NCBI GenBank assembly: GCA_905235425.1
Contig: CAJOKY010000073.1
Location: 1-9,433, forward strand
From: an uncultured Selenomonadaceae bacterium
GTDB lineage: Bacteria; Bacillota; Negativicutes; Selenomonadales; Selenomonadaceae
Length of the DNA: 9,433 bases
Reading direction: 5' to 3'
Numbering within the stretch: the stretch's first letter is position 1; each line of letters starts with the position of its first letter. A model generated the notes under the pieces. The model was given only the letters and a program-made list of their open reading frames with translations, made no database searches and was not told where the DNA came from. The translations under genes were made by a program, and so were the position numbers. Below are positions 1 through 5,481 of this stretch, one piece after another.

Positions 1-87
1 ACAAACGCTAAGCGGCAGGCGACATAATATCCAACTTAAAAATTTTAGAAATTTATATTCGATATCATTCAACCTTCAATTCAAATT
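1..87. other. Unassigned AT-rich left edge
   Basis: I see no convincing coding frame, RNA gene or promoter in this short stretch. It is AT-rich and leads directly into the first heptamer array. It lies downstream of galU on the minus strand, so it may be the galU 3' flank or the edge of a feature that continues outside the window. Confidence 0.4.
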
Positions 88-185
88 TTAGCGGTTAGCG
101 GTTAGCCATTAGCCATTAGCCATTAGCTGTTAGCCGTTAGCCGTTAGTGATTAGCTGTTAGCTATTAGCTATTAGCTGTTAGGAA
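88..185 (+). repeat. TTAGCNN heptamer array (14 units)
   Basis: Fourteen consecutive 7-bp units in perfect register: TTAGCGG twice, TTAGCCA three times, TTAGCTG, TTAGCCG twice, TTAGTGA, TTAGCTG, TTAGCTA twice, TTAGCTG and TTAGGAA. The first four bases are constant and the last three vary, with no unit gained or lost out of register. The TTAGTGA unit links this family to the TAGTNAG arrays elsewhere in the window. It lies in the 3' flank of galU and encodes no protein I can support. The pattern resembles the short tandem heptamers (STRR) known from cyanobacteria, but that is only an analogy. Confidence 0.9.
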
Positions 186-190
186 AACTG

Positions 191-218
191 TTCCCTGTTC
201 CCTAATCCCTGTTCCCTG
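191..218 (+). repeat. TTCCCTG heptamer array (4 units)
   Basis: Four consecutive heptamers: TTCCCTG, TTCCCTA, ATCCCTG, TTCCCTG. This is a second sequence family with the same 7-bp period, placed 5 bp after the TTAGCNN array. It overlaps a small inverted repeat, CCTAATC at 201-207 and GATTAGG at 218-224, which has a 7-bp stem and a 10-nt loop. No T-run follows, so I do not call it a terminator. Confidence 0.85.
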
Positions 219-237
219 ATTAGGTGTTAGCTTTTAG

Positions 238-258
238 ACTACTAACTACTTACTACTC
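238..258 (-). repeat. ACTACTN heptamers running into galU stop
   Basis: Three heptamers, ACTACTA, ACTACTT and ACTACTC, are the reverse-strand form of the TAGTNAG family found at 4281-4455 and 6211-6308. The last unit (252-258) contains the galU stop codon (253-255, TAG on the minus strand) and the final glutamate codon. The repeat therefore supplies the end of the gene. Confidence 0.85.
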
Positions 259-1143
259 ATAATCTAACATGGCGTCCATATTTTCATTAAGCGCGTGCAA
301 ATAATTTTTCAATTCGTCGGCAACCTCCGAACGGCGTAAAGCAAATTCAATGTTAGCTTGCAGAAAACCGATTTTTGTACCCACGTCGTAGCGATGCCCC
401 TTGAAAACATACGCGTACATTGCCTCATCTTTTGCGAGACGCTTTAAAGAGTCCGTAAGCTGAATTTCACCGCCCGCGCCTTTTTCCTGATTCTCAAGGT
501 ATGAAAAAATTGACGGCGTCAAAATGTAGCGTCCCAAAATCGCAATTTTACTCGGCGCATTTTCCTTCGCAGGTTTTTCTACCAAATCGCGCACCTTGTA
601 AACGTCGTCGTCAACATGCTTGCAATCGACAATGCCGTATTTGTGGACAACGTCCGGCGAAACTTCCTGTACGCCTACTATCGACGTTTTATACTCGTCA
701 AAAATCTCAACCATTTGCTGAAGTACGGGCTTTTTGGAAATTACAACGTCGTCGCCCAAAAGTACGGCAAAAGGTTCATCGCCTATGAAGTGGCTGGCAG
801 TCAAAACGGCGTGACCTAAGCCGAGCGGCTGTTTCTGCCTTATGAAATGAATGTTGGCAATTTCCGGAATGGAGCGTACCAATTCAAGCATTTGTGCTTT
901 ACCGCTTTTTTCAAGTTCCAATTCAAGTTCAATGGAGCGGTCGAAATGATCTTCAATAGAGCGCTTGTTTCTGCCTGTGACAACGATAATATCTTCAACG
1001 CCTGCCGCCGCCGCCTCTTCGATAATGTATTGGATTGTCGGCTTATCGACTATCGGCAACATTTCTTTGGGCTGTGACTTCGTGGCAGGTAAAAATCTGG
1101 TTCCCAATCCTGCCGCAGGAATTACGGCTTTTCTTACTTTCAA
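253..1143 (-). CDS. galU: UTP--glucose-1-phosphate uridylyltransferase
   Basis: Cytoplasmic enzyme making UDP-glucose and pyrophosphate from UTP and glucose-1-phosphate; UDP-glucose feeds envelope polysaccharide and glycolipid synthesis. The protein is 296 aa, normal for bacterial GalU. Visible signatures are the nucleotide-binding loop GLGTRFLPATK near residues 12-22 with SQPKEMLP after it, the sugar-nucleotide LLGDDV block at 129-134, GEIQLTDS around 225-232, and YDVGTKIGF around 252-260. I start it at a TTG (1141-1143), giving the classic N-terminus MKVRKAVIPAAG. A GTG three codons upstream is open, but it sits inside the Shine-Dalgarno GAAGGTGA (1149-1156), which is correctly spaced only for the TTG. 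It has its own extended -10 promoter (1176-1184). The stop codon lies in a heptamer repeat unit. The family assignment is secure; the physiological use of UDP-glucose is inferred. Confidence 0.95.
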   Translation of the reverse strand: MKVRKAVIPAAGLGTRFLPATKSQPKEMLPIVDKPTIQYIIEEAAAAGVEDIIVVTGRNKRSIEDHFDRSIELELELEKSGKAQMLELVRSIPEIANIHFIRQKQPLGLGHAVLTASHFIGDEPFAVLLGDDVVISKKPVLQQMVEIFDEYKTSIVGVQEVSPDVVHKYGIVDCKHVDDDVYKVRDLVEKPAKENAPSKIAILGRYILTPSIFSYLENQEKGAGGEIQLTDSLKRLAKDEAMYAYVFKGHRYDVGTKIGFLQANIEFALRRSEVADELKNYLHALNENMDAMLDYE

Positions 1144-1148
1144 ATAAA

Positions 1149-1156
1149 TCACCTTC
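1149..1156 (-). promoter_or_regulatory. galU ribosome binding site deciding a TTG start
   Basis: Minus-strand GAAGGTGA, with the AGGTG core ending 6 nt before the TTG at 1141-1143. The competing GTG at 1150-1152 is part of this site and cannot use it, so the shorter reading is preferred. Confidence 0.75.
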
Positions 1157-1175
1157 AGAAAAATTTTCTTTAAGA

Positions 1176-1184
1176 ATTATAACA
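1176..1184 (-). promoter_or_regulatory. Extended -10 promoter for galU
   Basis: The minus strand reads TGTTATAAT: a perfect TATAAT hexamer (1176-1181) preceded by the TGn extension. No good -35 hexamer is present at 17 nt, where GTGGGA from the terminator stem lies, which fits an extended -10 class promoter. Transcription would start near 1168-1170, giving a leader of about 25 nt. It lies just downstream of the terminator of the preceding gene, so galU is probably a single-gene unit. Confidence 0.75.
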
Positions 1185-1190
1185 CAAACA

Positions 1191-1235
1191 AAGAAAAATC
1201 CCACTTCCAATTTGAAAAGCGGGATAAATTTTTTA
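1191..1235. terminator. Bidirectional intrinsic terminator
   Basis: Hairpin at 1198-1225 with arms ATCCCACTT and AAGCGGGAT-like (five pairs, an A/C mismatch, then three more pairs). The minus strand continues TTTTTCTT (1191-1198). The plus strand continues into AAATTTTTTATT (1226-1237). On the minus strand it would end the DUF805 transcript just upstream of the galU promoter. Confidence 0.7.
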
Positions 1236-1249
1236 TTGCAAGTTATTTT

Positions 1250-1301
1250 TTAGGGGGCTGATTAAAAGTTAGGAGGTGATTAAAGTTAGGAGGTTCAAAT
1301 C
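1250..1301. repeat. Tandem 17-bp repeat with anti-Shine-Dalgarno-like motif
   Basis: Three imperfect copies on the plus strand: 1250-1268 (TTAGGGGGCTGATTAAAAG), 1269-1285 (TTAGGAGGTGATTAAAG) and a partial copy 1286-1301 (TTAGGAGGTTCAAATC). On the minus strand, the sense strand of the DUF805 transcript, this gives CCTCCTAA motifs, one of them as AATCACCTCCTAA, like the 3' tail of 16S rRNA. It sits between the DUF805 stop and the terminator, i.e. in that gene's 3' untranslated region. No open frame on the plus strand uses the AGGAGG motifs as ribosome binding sites. Confidence 0.7.
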
Positions 1302-1313
1302 TTGAAAAGATTT
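1297..1313. other. Short inverted repeat at DUF805 stop codon
   Basis: Perfect 7-bp arms AAATCTT (1297-1303) and AAGATTT (1307-1313) around a 3-nt loop, overlapping the TAA stop at 1312-1314. It has no T-run on the minus strand and low GC content, so it is a weak structure, not a terminator. Confidence 0.45.
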
Positions 1314-1797
1314 ATTTAGGATCGCCGTATTCGTTGGTATTTTCGTCACCTCTCGCAAAGAGCAGGTACGCCATGAATACTAAGCTAATAAAGCCTTCAA
1401 CTAATATTAAGGGATTTGTTTCAGATATTGCATTTGGAAATACGCAGTAATGTATGTTTGACAATATTCCAAAGCCCAAGAAGATTTTTGCTAAAGTAGA
1501 GTCTTTGCCTAAGTCTTGCAAGCGTTTGGTATTCAAGCAATAATCGGGAATTAACATTGCGAACATTATGCAGGGATAAATTGCCGTCGTCCAATCAGGT
1601 AATGTTGCACCAAACAGTGTGTAGGAGAAAAAGCAAAGTTCAATGATAACTGTCGCTAAAAAAAACATTAACAATAGAATTAAATTCCGTTTTAAAAATG
1701 TCATTCTGTCAATTCTGCCGTTCGTGGTAAAAAATTTTTCAAATAATGTCTCGTGATTTATTTCCGTAATTCGGTCTTTTATCATTTCGTTTGTCAT
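1312..1797 (-). CDS. DUF805 family small membrane protein
   Basis: A 161-residue integral membrane protein of the DUF805 family (E. coli YhaH/YhaI type), whose biochemical function is not established. Family signs are the N-terminal NGRIDRMTFLKRN stretch (residues 27-39, the usual GRI.R..F block), the central KRLQDLGKDS block (residues 91-100, the usual RRLHDxGKS) and a charged end, GDENTNEYGDPK, matching the family's G..G.N.YG.DP tail. About four hydrophobic segments lie near residues 39-62, 70-88, 103-121 and 128-148. The ATG has a strong ribosome binding site, AAAGGAGAT (1805-1813), about 9 nt upstream. It is divergent from the lipase gene, with its own probable promoter, and ends before a bidirectional terminator, so it seems monocistronic. 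Its 3' untranslated region carries the anti-Shine-Dalgarno-like repeat. Confidence 0.85.
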   Translation of the reverse strand: MTNEMIKDRITEINHETLFEKFFTTNGRIDRMTFLKRNLILLLMFFLATVIIELCFFSYTLFGATLPDWTTAIYPCIMFAMLIPDYCLNTKRLQDLGKDSTLAKIFLGFGILSNIHYCVFPNAISETNPLILVEGFISLVFMAYLLFARGDENTNEYGDPK

Positions 1798-1830
1798 TTT
1801 CAGTATCTCCTTTAAAATTTTTCTCTGCTA

Positions 1831-1859
1831 TTTATACGCGGCAGATTTTAAAATATTAA
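1831..1859 (-). promoter_or_regulatory. Probable sigma-A promoter for DUF805 gene
   Basis: On the minus strand, TTAATA (1854-1859) and TATAAA (1831-1836) are separated by 17 nt. Four and five of six bases match consensus respectively. The site ends 34 nt upstream of the start codon, upstream of the ribosome binding site. It is back-to-back with the lipase promoter. Confidence 0.55.
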
Positions 1860-1875
1860 TGTCGCGAAAAAATTT

Positions 1876-1904
1876 TTGCCTTCATTTCAAAGTTATGTTA
1901 AACT
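1876..1904 (+). promoter_or_regulatory. Probable sigma-A promoter for lipase gene
   Basis: TTGCCT (1876-1881), a 17-nt spacer and TAAACT (1899-1904), each matching consensus at four of six bases. Transcription would start near 1911, just before the ribosome binding site. This argues that the in-frame TTG at 1876 belongs to the -35 box and is not a start codon. Confidence 0.5.
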
Positions 1905-1917
1905 GCGAAAAATTTTT

Positions 1918-1922
1918 GGAGG
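1918..1922 (+). promoter_or_regulatory. Lipase ribosome binding site
   Basis: GGAGG followed after 10 nt by ATG at 1933-1935. It supports the downstream ATG, which begins a clean signal peptide, over the in-frame TTG at 1876. Confidence 0.8.
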
Positions 1923-1932
1923 AAATTTTTTT

Positions 1933-3300
1933 ATGCGAAATTTTATACAAAAAATATTTTTGACGCTTATGAGCCTTGTAATTTTTTCAAGTAGCGTCAA
2001 TGCTAATGAAAATCTCACTGAAACAGATTTTGAAACGCGGGAAATACAATTAATCTGCGCGATAAGTTCGCTTGCCGCATACAGCAACGATAACAGCTAC
2101 ATTGTACGCAGTAATTTAGCGTCACGCGGCTGGAAGATTAACGCTATTACAAGCGGCAAAAACGGCGTCAACGTCAAGGCGTATGTTATCGACAAAACTT
2201 TTTATGACGGTCACACTGTAAAAATTTTGGTGATCTCCGGCACGGAAGATTTGAAAGATGTCGAAGTAGATTTTAAATTGGGCGGCGTCACGTTGCATAA
2301 AGATAAAAATGACGGCATTTTTGTACACAAGGGTTTTCGCGATTATGCCGACGCGACGCTTGCCGACGGGCTTGCAGAATACCTTGTCGAAGATTTAAAA
2401 AATAATCCCAATGAAACGCTGTACCTTACCGGTCACAGTCTCGGCGGCTCCGTTGCACTTGTAGCGGCGCTTAGGCTTAATGATATGGGCATTGACAAAA
2501 ATCGTATGAAGGTTATCACGTTCGGCGCGTTGGCGGTAGGAAATAAAGCTCTTGCCGATGAGTACGAAAGTAAAATTGATTTAACGCGTATTGAGGTTAA
2601 AGGCGACGTGGTGAAAAAAATGTTCGCGCCTTTCGGCTACGTGCAATTCGGCAATCAGTTGACATGGAAACCTGCCAAAACCGCCAATCACCACGAGCAT
2701 AAAGTTGCAATGTATGTTGACTGCGCACTTAGAAATTATTTTGACGCGGAGGGATTTACTTTCAGCGACAGTGACAGCGAAAATAAAATTGATACGTCAA
2801 TTTACGTTGCGCCTATGCGTTTTGTGAAAAAAAATTTCGCCGCGAAGGACGAAAAATATATTTACGGCATTTTGCGTACCGGCTTAACTTCCAAATTTAA
2901 CGGTCTGACTTTTGACGAGACGCCTTACATTGAAGTCAAGGACGCCGATAATATTTCTGATGACATTCTGCCGCTTATCGAAACGGCTAAAAATCTTAAT
3001 CGCGAATACGTATTGGTGCAACTCGTAAGCTGTGAAAGGGTTCGCGATTCAAAGGAAGATGAGCATAATGTAATGCTTTATGAATTTGTCTACGATTTAA
3101 ACGGTATGCCCGTGTTTATGCAGACTTCCGGCATGACGACAAGGGACGTTACCATAATTGAGGCGGCGTCTTTCGTGCAGGAGAATTTGCATAAAAAATT
3201 TGAAAAAGCCGTAAGCCAAAATTCCGATGAAGGCTCTGAAAAAGATCGCGCAGATTCTGAACAGGTTGCAGATACTAAAACCTTAACAATTTCTGATTGA
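1933..3300 (+). CDS. Exported class 3 lipase-like alpha/beta hydrolase
   Basis: 455 aa. Residues 1-24 are a signal peptide (basic N-terminus, hydrophobic FLTLMSLVIF core, probable cleavage after SSVNA), so it acts outside the cytoplasm. Residues about 40-270 form a Lipase_3-type fold. The nucleophile elbow is GHSLGG with Ser169; Asp225 in KGDVVKKM is the likely acid; His253, His254 or His256 in ANHHEHKVAMY is the likely base. The oxyanion strand reads LVISGTED (99-106), where class 3 lipases usually have RGT. Residues about 285-425 form an extra region I do not recognise, ending in a polar tail rich in Ser, Asp and Glu (428-455). It should hydrolyse an ester or acyl substrate, which is not predictable from sequence. 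It is the only plus-strand gene and overlaps birA by 18 bp tail to tail. No terminator is visible. Confidence 0.8.
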   Translation: MRNFIQKIFLTLMSLVIFSSSVNANENLTETDFETREIQLICAISSLAAYSNDNSYIVRSNLASRGWKINAITSGKNGVNVKAYVIDKTFYDGHTVKILVISGTEDLKDVEVDFKLGGVTLHKDKNDGIFVHKGFRDYADATLADGLAEYLVEDLKNNPNETLYLTGHSLGGSVALVAALRLNDMGIDKNRMKVITFGALAVGNKALADEYESKIDLTRIEVKGDVVKKMFAPFGYVQFGNQLTWKPAKTANHHEHKVAMYVDCALRNYFDAEGFTFSDSDSENKIDTSIYVAPMRFVKKNFAAKDEKYIYGILRTGLTSKFNGLTFDETPYIEVKDADNISDDILPLIETAKNLNREYVLVQLVSCERVRDSKEDEHNVMLYEFVYDLNGMPVFMQTSGMTTRDVTIIEAASFVQENLHKKFEKAVSQNSDEGSEKDRADSEQVADTKTLTISD

Positions 3301-4263
3301 CACATCGCCCGCATAAAGCGTCTGTCTGCCTTTTTCAGTATCAACCACAAGCGCGCCGTCCGAATCAATATCCACAGCGACGCCGTTAAAACTTTCGCCG
3401 GTATCTGCAGAAAGAACTTTGATATTTTTTCCGAGCGTGATATTGAACTTTCGCCACTGCATAAAAATTTTTTCAAAACCCTCCGCGTTCACGTCAATAT
3501 AGAGCTTGTCAAATTCTTCCAAAACCGCGCGGAAAAAATCTACACGCGAAATTTCGCCGCCGTTCATTTCAGCAAGTGACGCGGCAATTTTTTTTATGTC
3601 AGGCGGAAAATCTTCCGGCGCAATGTTGACGTTAATGCCGATGCCGACGATTATGTAATTCACCTTTTCAATCTGCGCGCTCATTTCTGTTAAAATGCCG
3701 ACAACTTTTCGACCGTCAAACATCAAGTCATTGGGCCATTTAATCTGCGCGGGAAGGTTGAAACGCGTCATGGCATTGGCAACGGCAACCGCCGCCATAA
3801 GCGTAAATTTCGGCGCATCTTTCGGCAAACATTTGGGACGAAGTATCAGCGAAAATAAAATCGATTTACCTTTCGGCGAGAAAAAATTTCTTTCAAGCCG
3901 CCCTTTGCCGCCGGTCTGCTCTTCAGCAACAATAACCGTACCGTCCGCCGCGCCTTCGTACGCTAACTTCTTTGCAAGCTTATTTGTCGAGTCAACAGAA
4001 AATTTATGAACCATACGATTTTCACCAGCGATAATTTTTGTGTTAAGTCCCGACTGTACGGCGGCAGGCAAAAGTATATCGGCAACTTGATTCAGCTTGT
4101 AGCCTAATTTACCGCGACTTTCAATATCGTAGCCCAATTTTTTCAGCGTCTGAATATTTTTCCAAATAGAAGTGCGCGTAACGCTGAGTTTGTCGGCAAT
4201 TTCTTCACCGGAAATAAATCTGTTCGACGCACTTTTCAGCATATCAATAATTTTTCGTTTCAA
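3283..4263 (-). CDS. birA: Bifunctional biotin--protein ligase / biotin repressor
   Basis: 326 aa, with the three-part build of repressor-type BirA. Residues 1-60 are an HTH_11 DNA-binding domain (ISGEEIADKLSVTRTSIWK). Residues about 80-265 are the ligase core, with STNKLAKKLA (92-101), the biotinyl-adenylate loop QTGGKGRLERNFFSP (116-130), KWPNDLMFDGRKVVGIL (175-191) and IVGIGINVN (205-213). Residues about 275-324 are the C-terminal SH3-like cap. It attaches biotin to carboxyl-carrier domains using ATP and probably represses biotin genes. The loop has LER where many relatives have LGR, and NF replaces the usual basic-Trp pair; both look like tolerated variation. The start is a TTG (4261-4263) giving MKRKIIDMLK; the AAGG at 4275-4278 is 11 nt away, rather far. 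Heptamer repeats begin 17 bp upstream, so no ordinary promoter is visible. Confidence 0.93.
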   Translation of the reverse strand: MKRKIIDMLKSASNRFISGEEIADKLSVTRTSIWKNIQTLKKLGYDIESRGKLGYKLNQVADILLPAAVQSGLNTKIIAGENRMVHKFSVDSTNKLAKKLAYEGAADGTVIVAEEQTGGKGRLERNFFSPKGKSILFSLILRPKCLPKDAPKFTLMAAVAVANAMTRFNLPAQIKWPNDLMFDGRKVVGILTEMSAQIEKVNYIIVGIGINVNIAPEDFPPDIKKIAASLAEMNGGEISRVDFFRAVLEEFDKLYIDVNAEGFEKIFMQWRKFNITLGKNIKVLSADTGESFNGVAVDIDSDGALVVDTEKGRQTLYAGDVSIRNC

Positions 4264-4280
4264 GTTAATCGCAACCTTAT

Positions 4281-4315
4281 TAGTGAGTAGTAGTTAGTGA
4301 GTAGTGAGTAGTAGA
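4281..4315 (+). repeat. TAGTNAG heptamer array A, forward arm
   Basis: Five units in register: TAGTGAG, TAGTAGT, TAGTGAG, TAGTGAG, TAGTAGA. It faces the reversed array at 4320-4354 across a 4-nt AAAT spacer, so the two arms can form an imperfect foldback. It lies upstream of birA. Confidence 0.88.
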
Positions 4316-4319
4316 AAAT

Positions 4320-4354
4320 ACTACTTACTATTAACTACTCACTACTTACTAAAA
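4320..4354 (-). repeat. ACTACTN heptamer array A, reverse arm
   Basis: Five units in register: ACTACTT, ACTATTA, ACTACTC, ACTACTT, ACTAAAA. This is the reverse complement type of the TAGTNAG unit. It is followed by TACTGTTT and a T-run on the plus strand. The unit order is nearly identical to that of the reverse arm at 4421-4455. Confidence 0.88.
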
Positions 4355-4368
4355 TACTGTTTTTTTAT

Positions 4369-4410
4369 TAGTGAGTAGTCAGTAGTCAGTAGTTAGTAGT
4401 AGTTAGTGAA
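4369..4410 (+). repeat. TAGTNAG heptamer array B, forward arm
   Basis: Six units in register: TAGTGAG, TAGTCAG, TAGTCAG, TAGTTAG, TAGTAGT, TAGTGAA. A 10-nt spacer (GAGCTTTTAT) separates it from the reverse arm at 4421-4455, repeating the arrangement of array A. Confidence 0.88.
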
Positions 4411-4420
4411 GAGCTTTTAT

Positions 4421-4455
4421 ACTACTCACTATTAACTACTCACTACTTACTAAAA
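4421..4455 (-). repeat. ACTACTN heptamer array B, reverse arm
   Basis: Five units: ACTACTC, ACTATTA, ACTACTC, ACTACTT, ACTAAAA. The last unit (4449-4455) contains the asparaginase stop codon (4450-4452) and its last phenylalanine codon. Confidence 0.88.
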
Positions 4456-5445
4456 TACCGTTTCAATCGTGCCGATAACGTCGCCGCGATGATTTTTAAG
4501 TACCGGCGGGAATTTTTTATCCAACTCTGCCGCCTCGTCTTTAGTCAGCAAGTCAAGATGTTTCAACACAGCAATAACCATTGGCGTAACGGCGGCAAAA
4601 CTTCCGTCCTCAATCTTAAACGCAATGCCTAAATCCCCGTCCTTCACTGCAAGACAATAAACCGCGTCCGAGCCAATCTTCGCAATGATTCTGCCTTTCG
4701 TAATTTCTGATACCGCTAAATCAATTCTGCCTGTACCTGAAACAACCTGCGGATATTTACTCATTGCGTCACGAATCCTTGTAGCGGCAACTTCATAATC
4801 GCCCCAACCGCCCTTATTCGGCGTAGACAGCCGTGCGTAGGCAAGAGCCATATTGAAAAGCGGCAGGTAAAATACCGGTACGCCACAGCCGTCAATTCCA
4901 ATTTCCAATTTATCTTCCGGCATTTTTGACGCCATTGCAACGTGCTTAAAAATTAATTTCTGCGCCTCGTGTTCCGGCTTAGTGTAGCCTTCATACGGTA
5001 CGCCGAGCATCATTGCAAGCGCGATTATCTGCGAATGTTTGCCGGAGCATTGATTGTGTACGGCAAGGATAGGTTCACCGGATATCAATAATTTTTTGTA
5101 CGCTTTACTGTTTACCGGACGCAATACGCCGCAGTCCAAAACTGATTCGTCCAAACCTAATTTAGCCAAAATGCCGCGTACCAATGCCACGTGATTTTCT
5201 TCGCCGCTGTGTGACGATACCAGCACAGCTAATTCCTCTTCGGTAATACCATATTTTTCAATGCCGCCGTTTTTTACGAAGGGCAGAGCTTGAAAAGGTT
5301 TAGCGGCACTGCGCCAAAACATTGGCAGGTGAGCATTTCCTACCGCCGATACAACGTCTCCCGCGCAGTTTACCGCCGCAACGTCGCCGCGATGAATATT
5401 TTCTACGTGTCCTGCGCGTGTGTAATGTAAAACTATTTCACTCAT
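4450..5445 (-). CDS. L-asparaginase, Rhizobium etli AnsA type (asparaginase II family)
   Basis: 331 aa, hydrolysing asparagine to aspartate and ammonia; no signal peptide, so cytoplasmic. It belongs to PF06089, the family of the thermolabile Rhizobium etli enzyme, unrelated to the E. coli AnsA/AnsB fold. Family motifs are intact: RSAAKPFQALP with the Ser46-x-x-Lys49 pair, SSHSGEENH (77-85), HNQCSGKH with Cys133 and Lys136, GIDGCGVP with Asp185 and Cys187, and YPQVVSGTGRIDLAV (231-245). These Ser, Cys, Lys and Asp residues line up with the catalytic and metal-binding residues reported for the Rhizobium enzyme. The ATG has GAGG at 5454-5457, 8 nt upstream. The gene follows the secreted protein gene by 36 bp and is probably co-transcribed with it. 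Its stop codon is inside a heptamer repeat unit. Confidence 0.9.
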   Translation of the reverse strand: MSEIVLHYTRAGHVENIHRGDVAAVNCAGDVVSAVGNAHLPMFWRSAAKPFQALPFVKNGGIEKYGITEEELAVLVSSHSGEENHVALVRGILAKLGLDESVLDCGVLRPVNSKAYKKLLISGEPILAVHNQCSGKHSQIIALAMMLGVPYEGYTKPEHEAQKLIFKHVAMASKMPEDKLEIGIDGCGVPVFYLPLFNMALAYARLSTPNKGGWGDYEVAATRIRDAMSKYPQVVSGTGRIDLAVSEITKGRIIAKIGSDAVYCLAVKDGDLGIAFKIEDGSFAAVTPMVIAVLKHLDLLTKDEAAELDKKFPPVLKNHRGDVIGTIETVF

Positions 5446-5481
5446 AAAATTTTCCTCACTTTCTGCGTAATTTTAAAAGTT

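Larger units (their letters stand above)
4320..4463. repeat. Direct duplication including asparaginase 3' end
   Basis: The 43 bp at 4320-4362 recur at 4421-4463, an offset of 101 bp, with two differences that I can see (T/C at the end of the first unit, and T/C in TACTGTTT against TACCGTTT). The right-hand copy contains the stop codon and last codons of the asparaginase gene. The left-hand copy repeats those bases in non-coding DNA, so a segment spanning the gene end was duplicated. Confidence 0.85.

Noticed and set aside
88..258. CRISPR array
   Set aside because: The repeats are 7 bp, contiguous and degenerate; there are no unique spacers of regular length and no cas genes nearby.
501..1253. 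Plus-strand open frames opposite galU
   Set aside because: They are antisense to a well-conserved gene, have no ribosome binding sites or recognisable domains, and look like chance frames.
1269..1294. AGGAGG motifs as ribosome binding sites of a small plus-strand gene
   Set aside because: The nearest plus-strand start codons give frames of only a few codons before a stop, and no promoter is visible upstream.
1269..1294. Fragment of the 16S rRNA 3' end on the minus strand
   Set aside because: Only the CACCTCCT core matches; the conserved bases around it in 16S rRNA are absent and the motif is part of a local tandem repeat.
1876..1932. N-terminal extension of the lipase from a TTG
   Set aside because: The extension would put 19 residues in front of a complete signal peptide; a strong GGAGG serves the ATG at 1933, and the TTG fits a -35 box.
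4355..4368. Intrinsic terminator for the asparaginase transcript
   Set aside because: The T-run is on the plus strand; on the minus strand, where the gene is transcribed, it is an A-run, so it cannot end that transcript.
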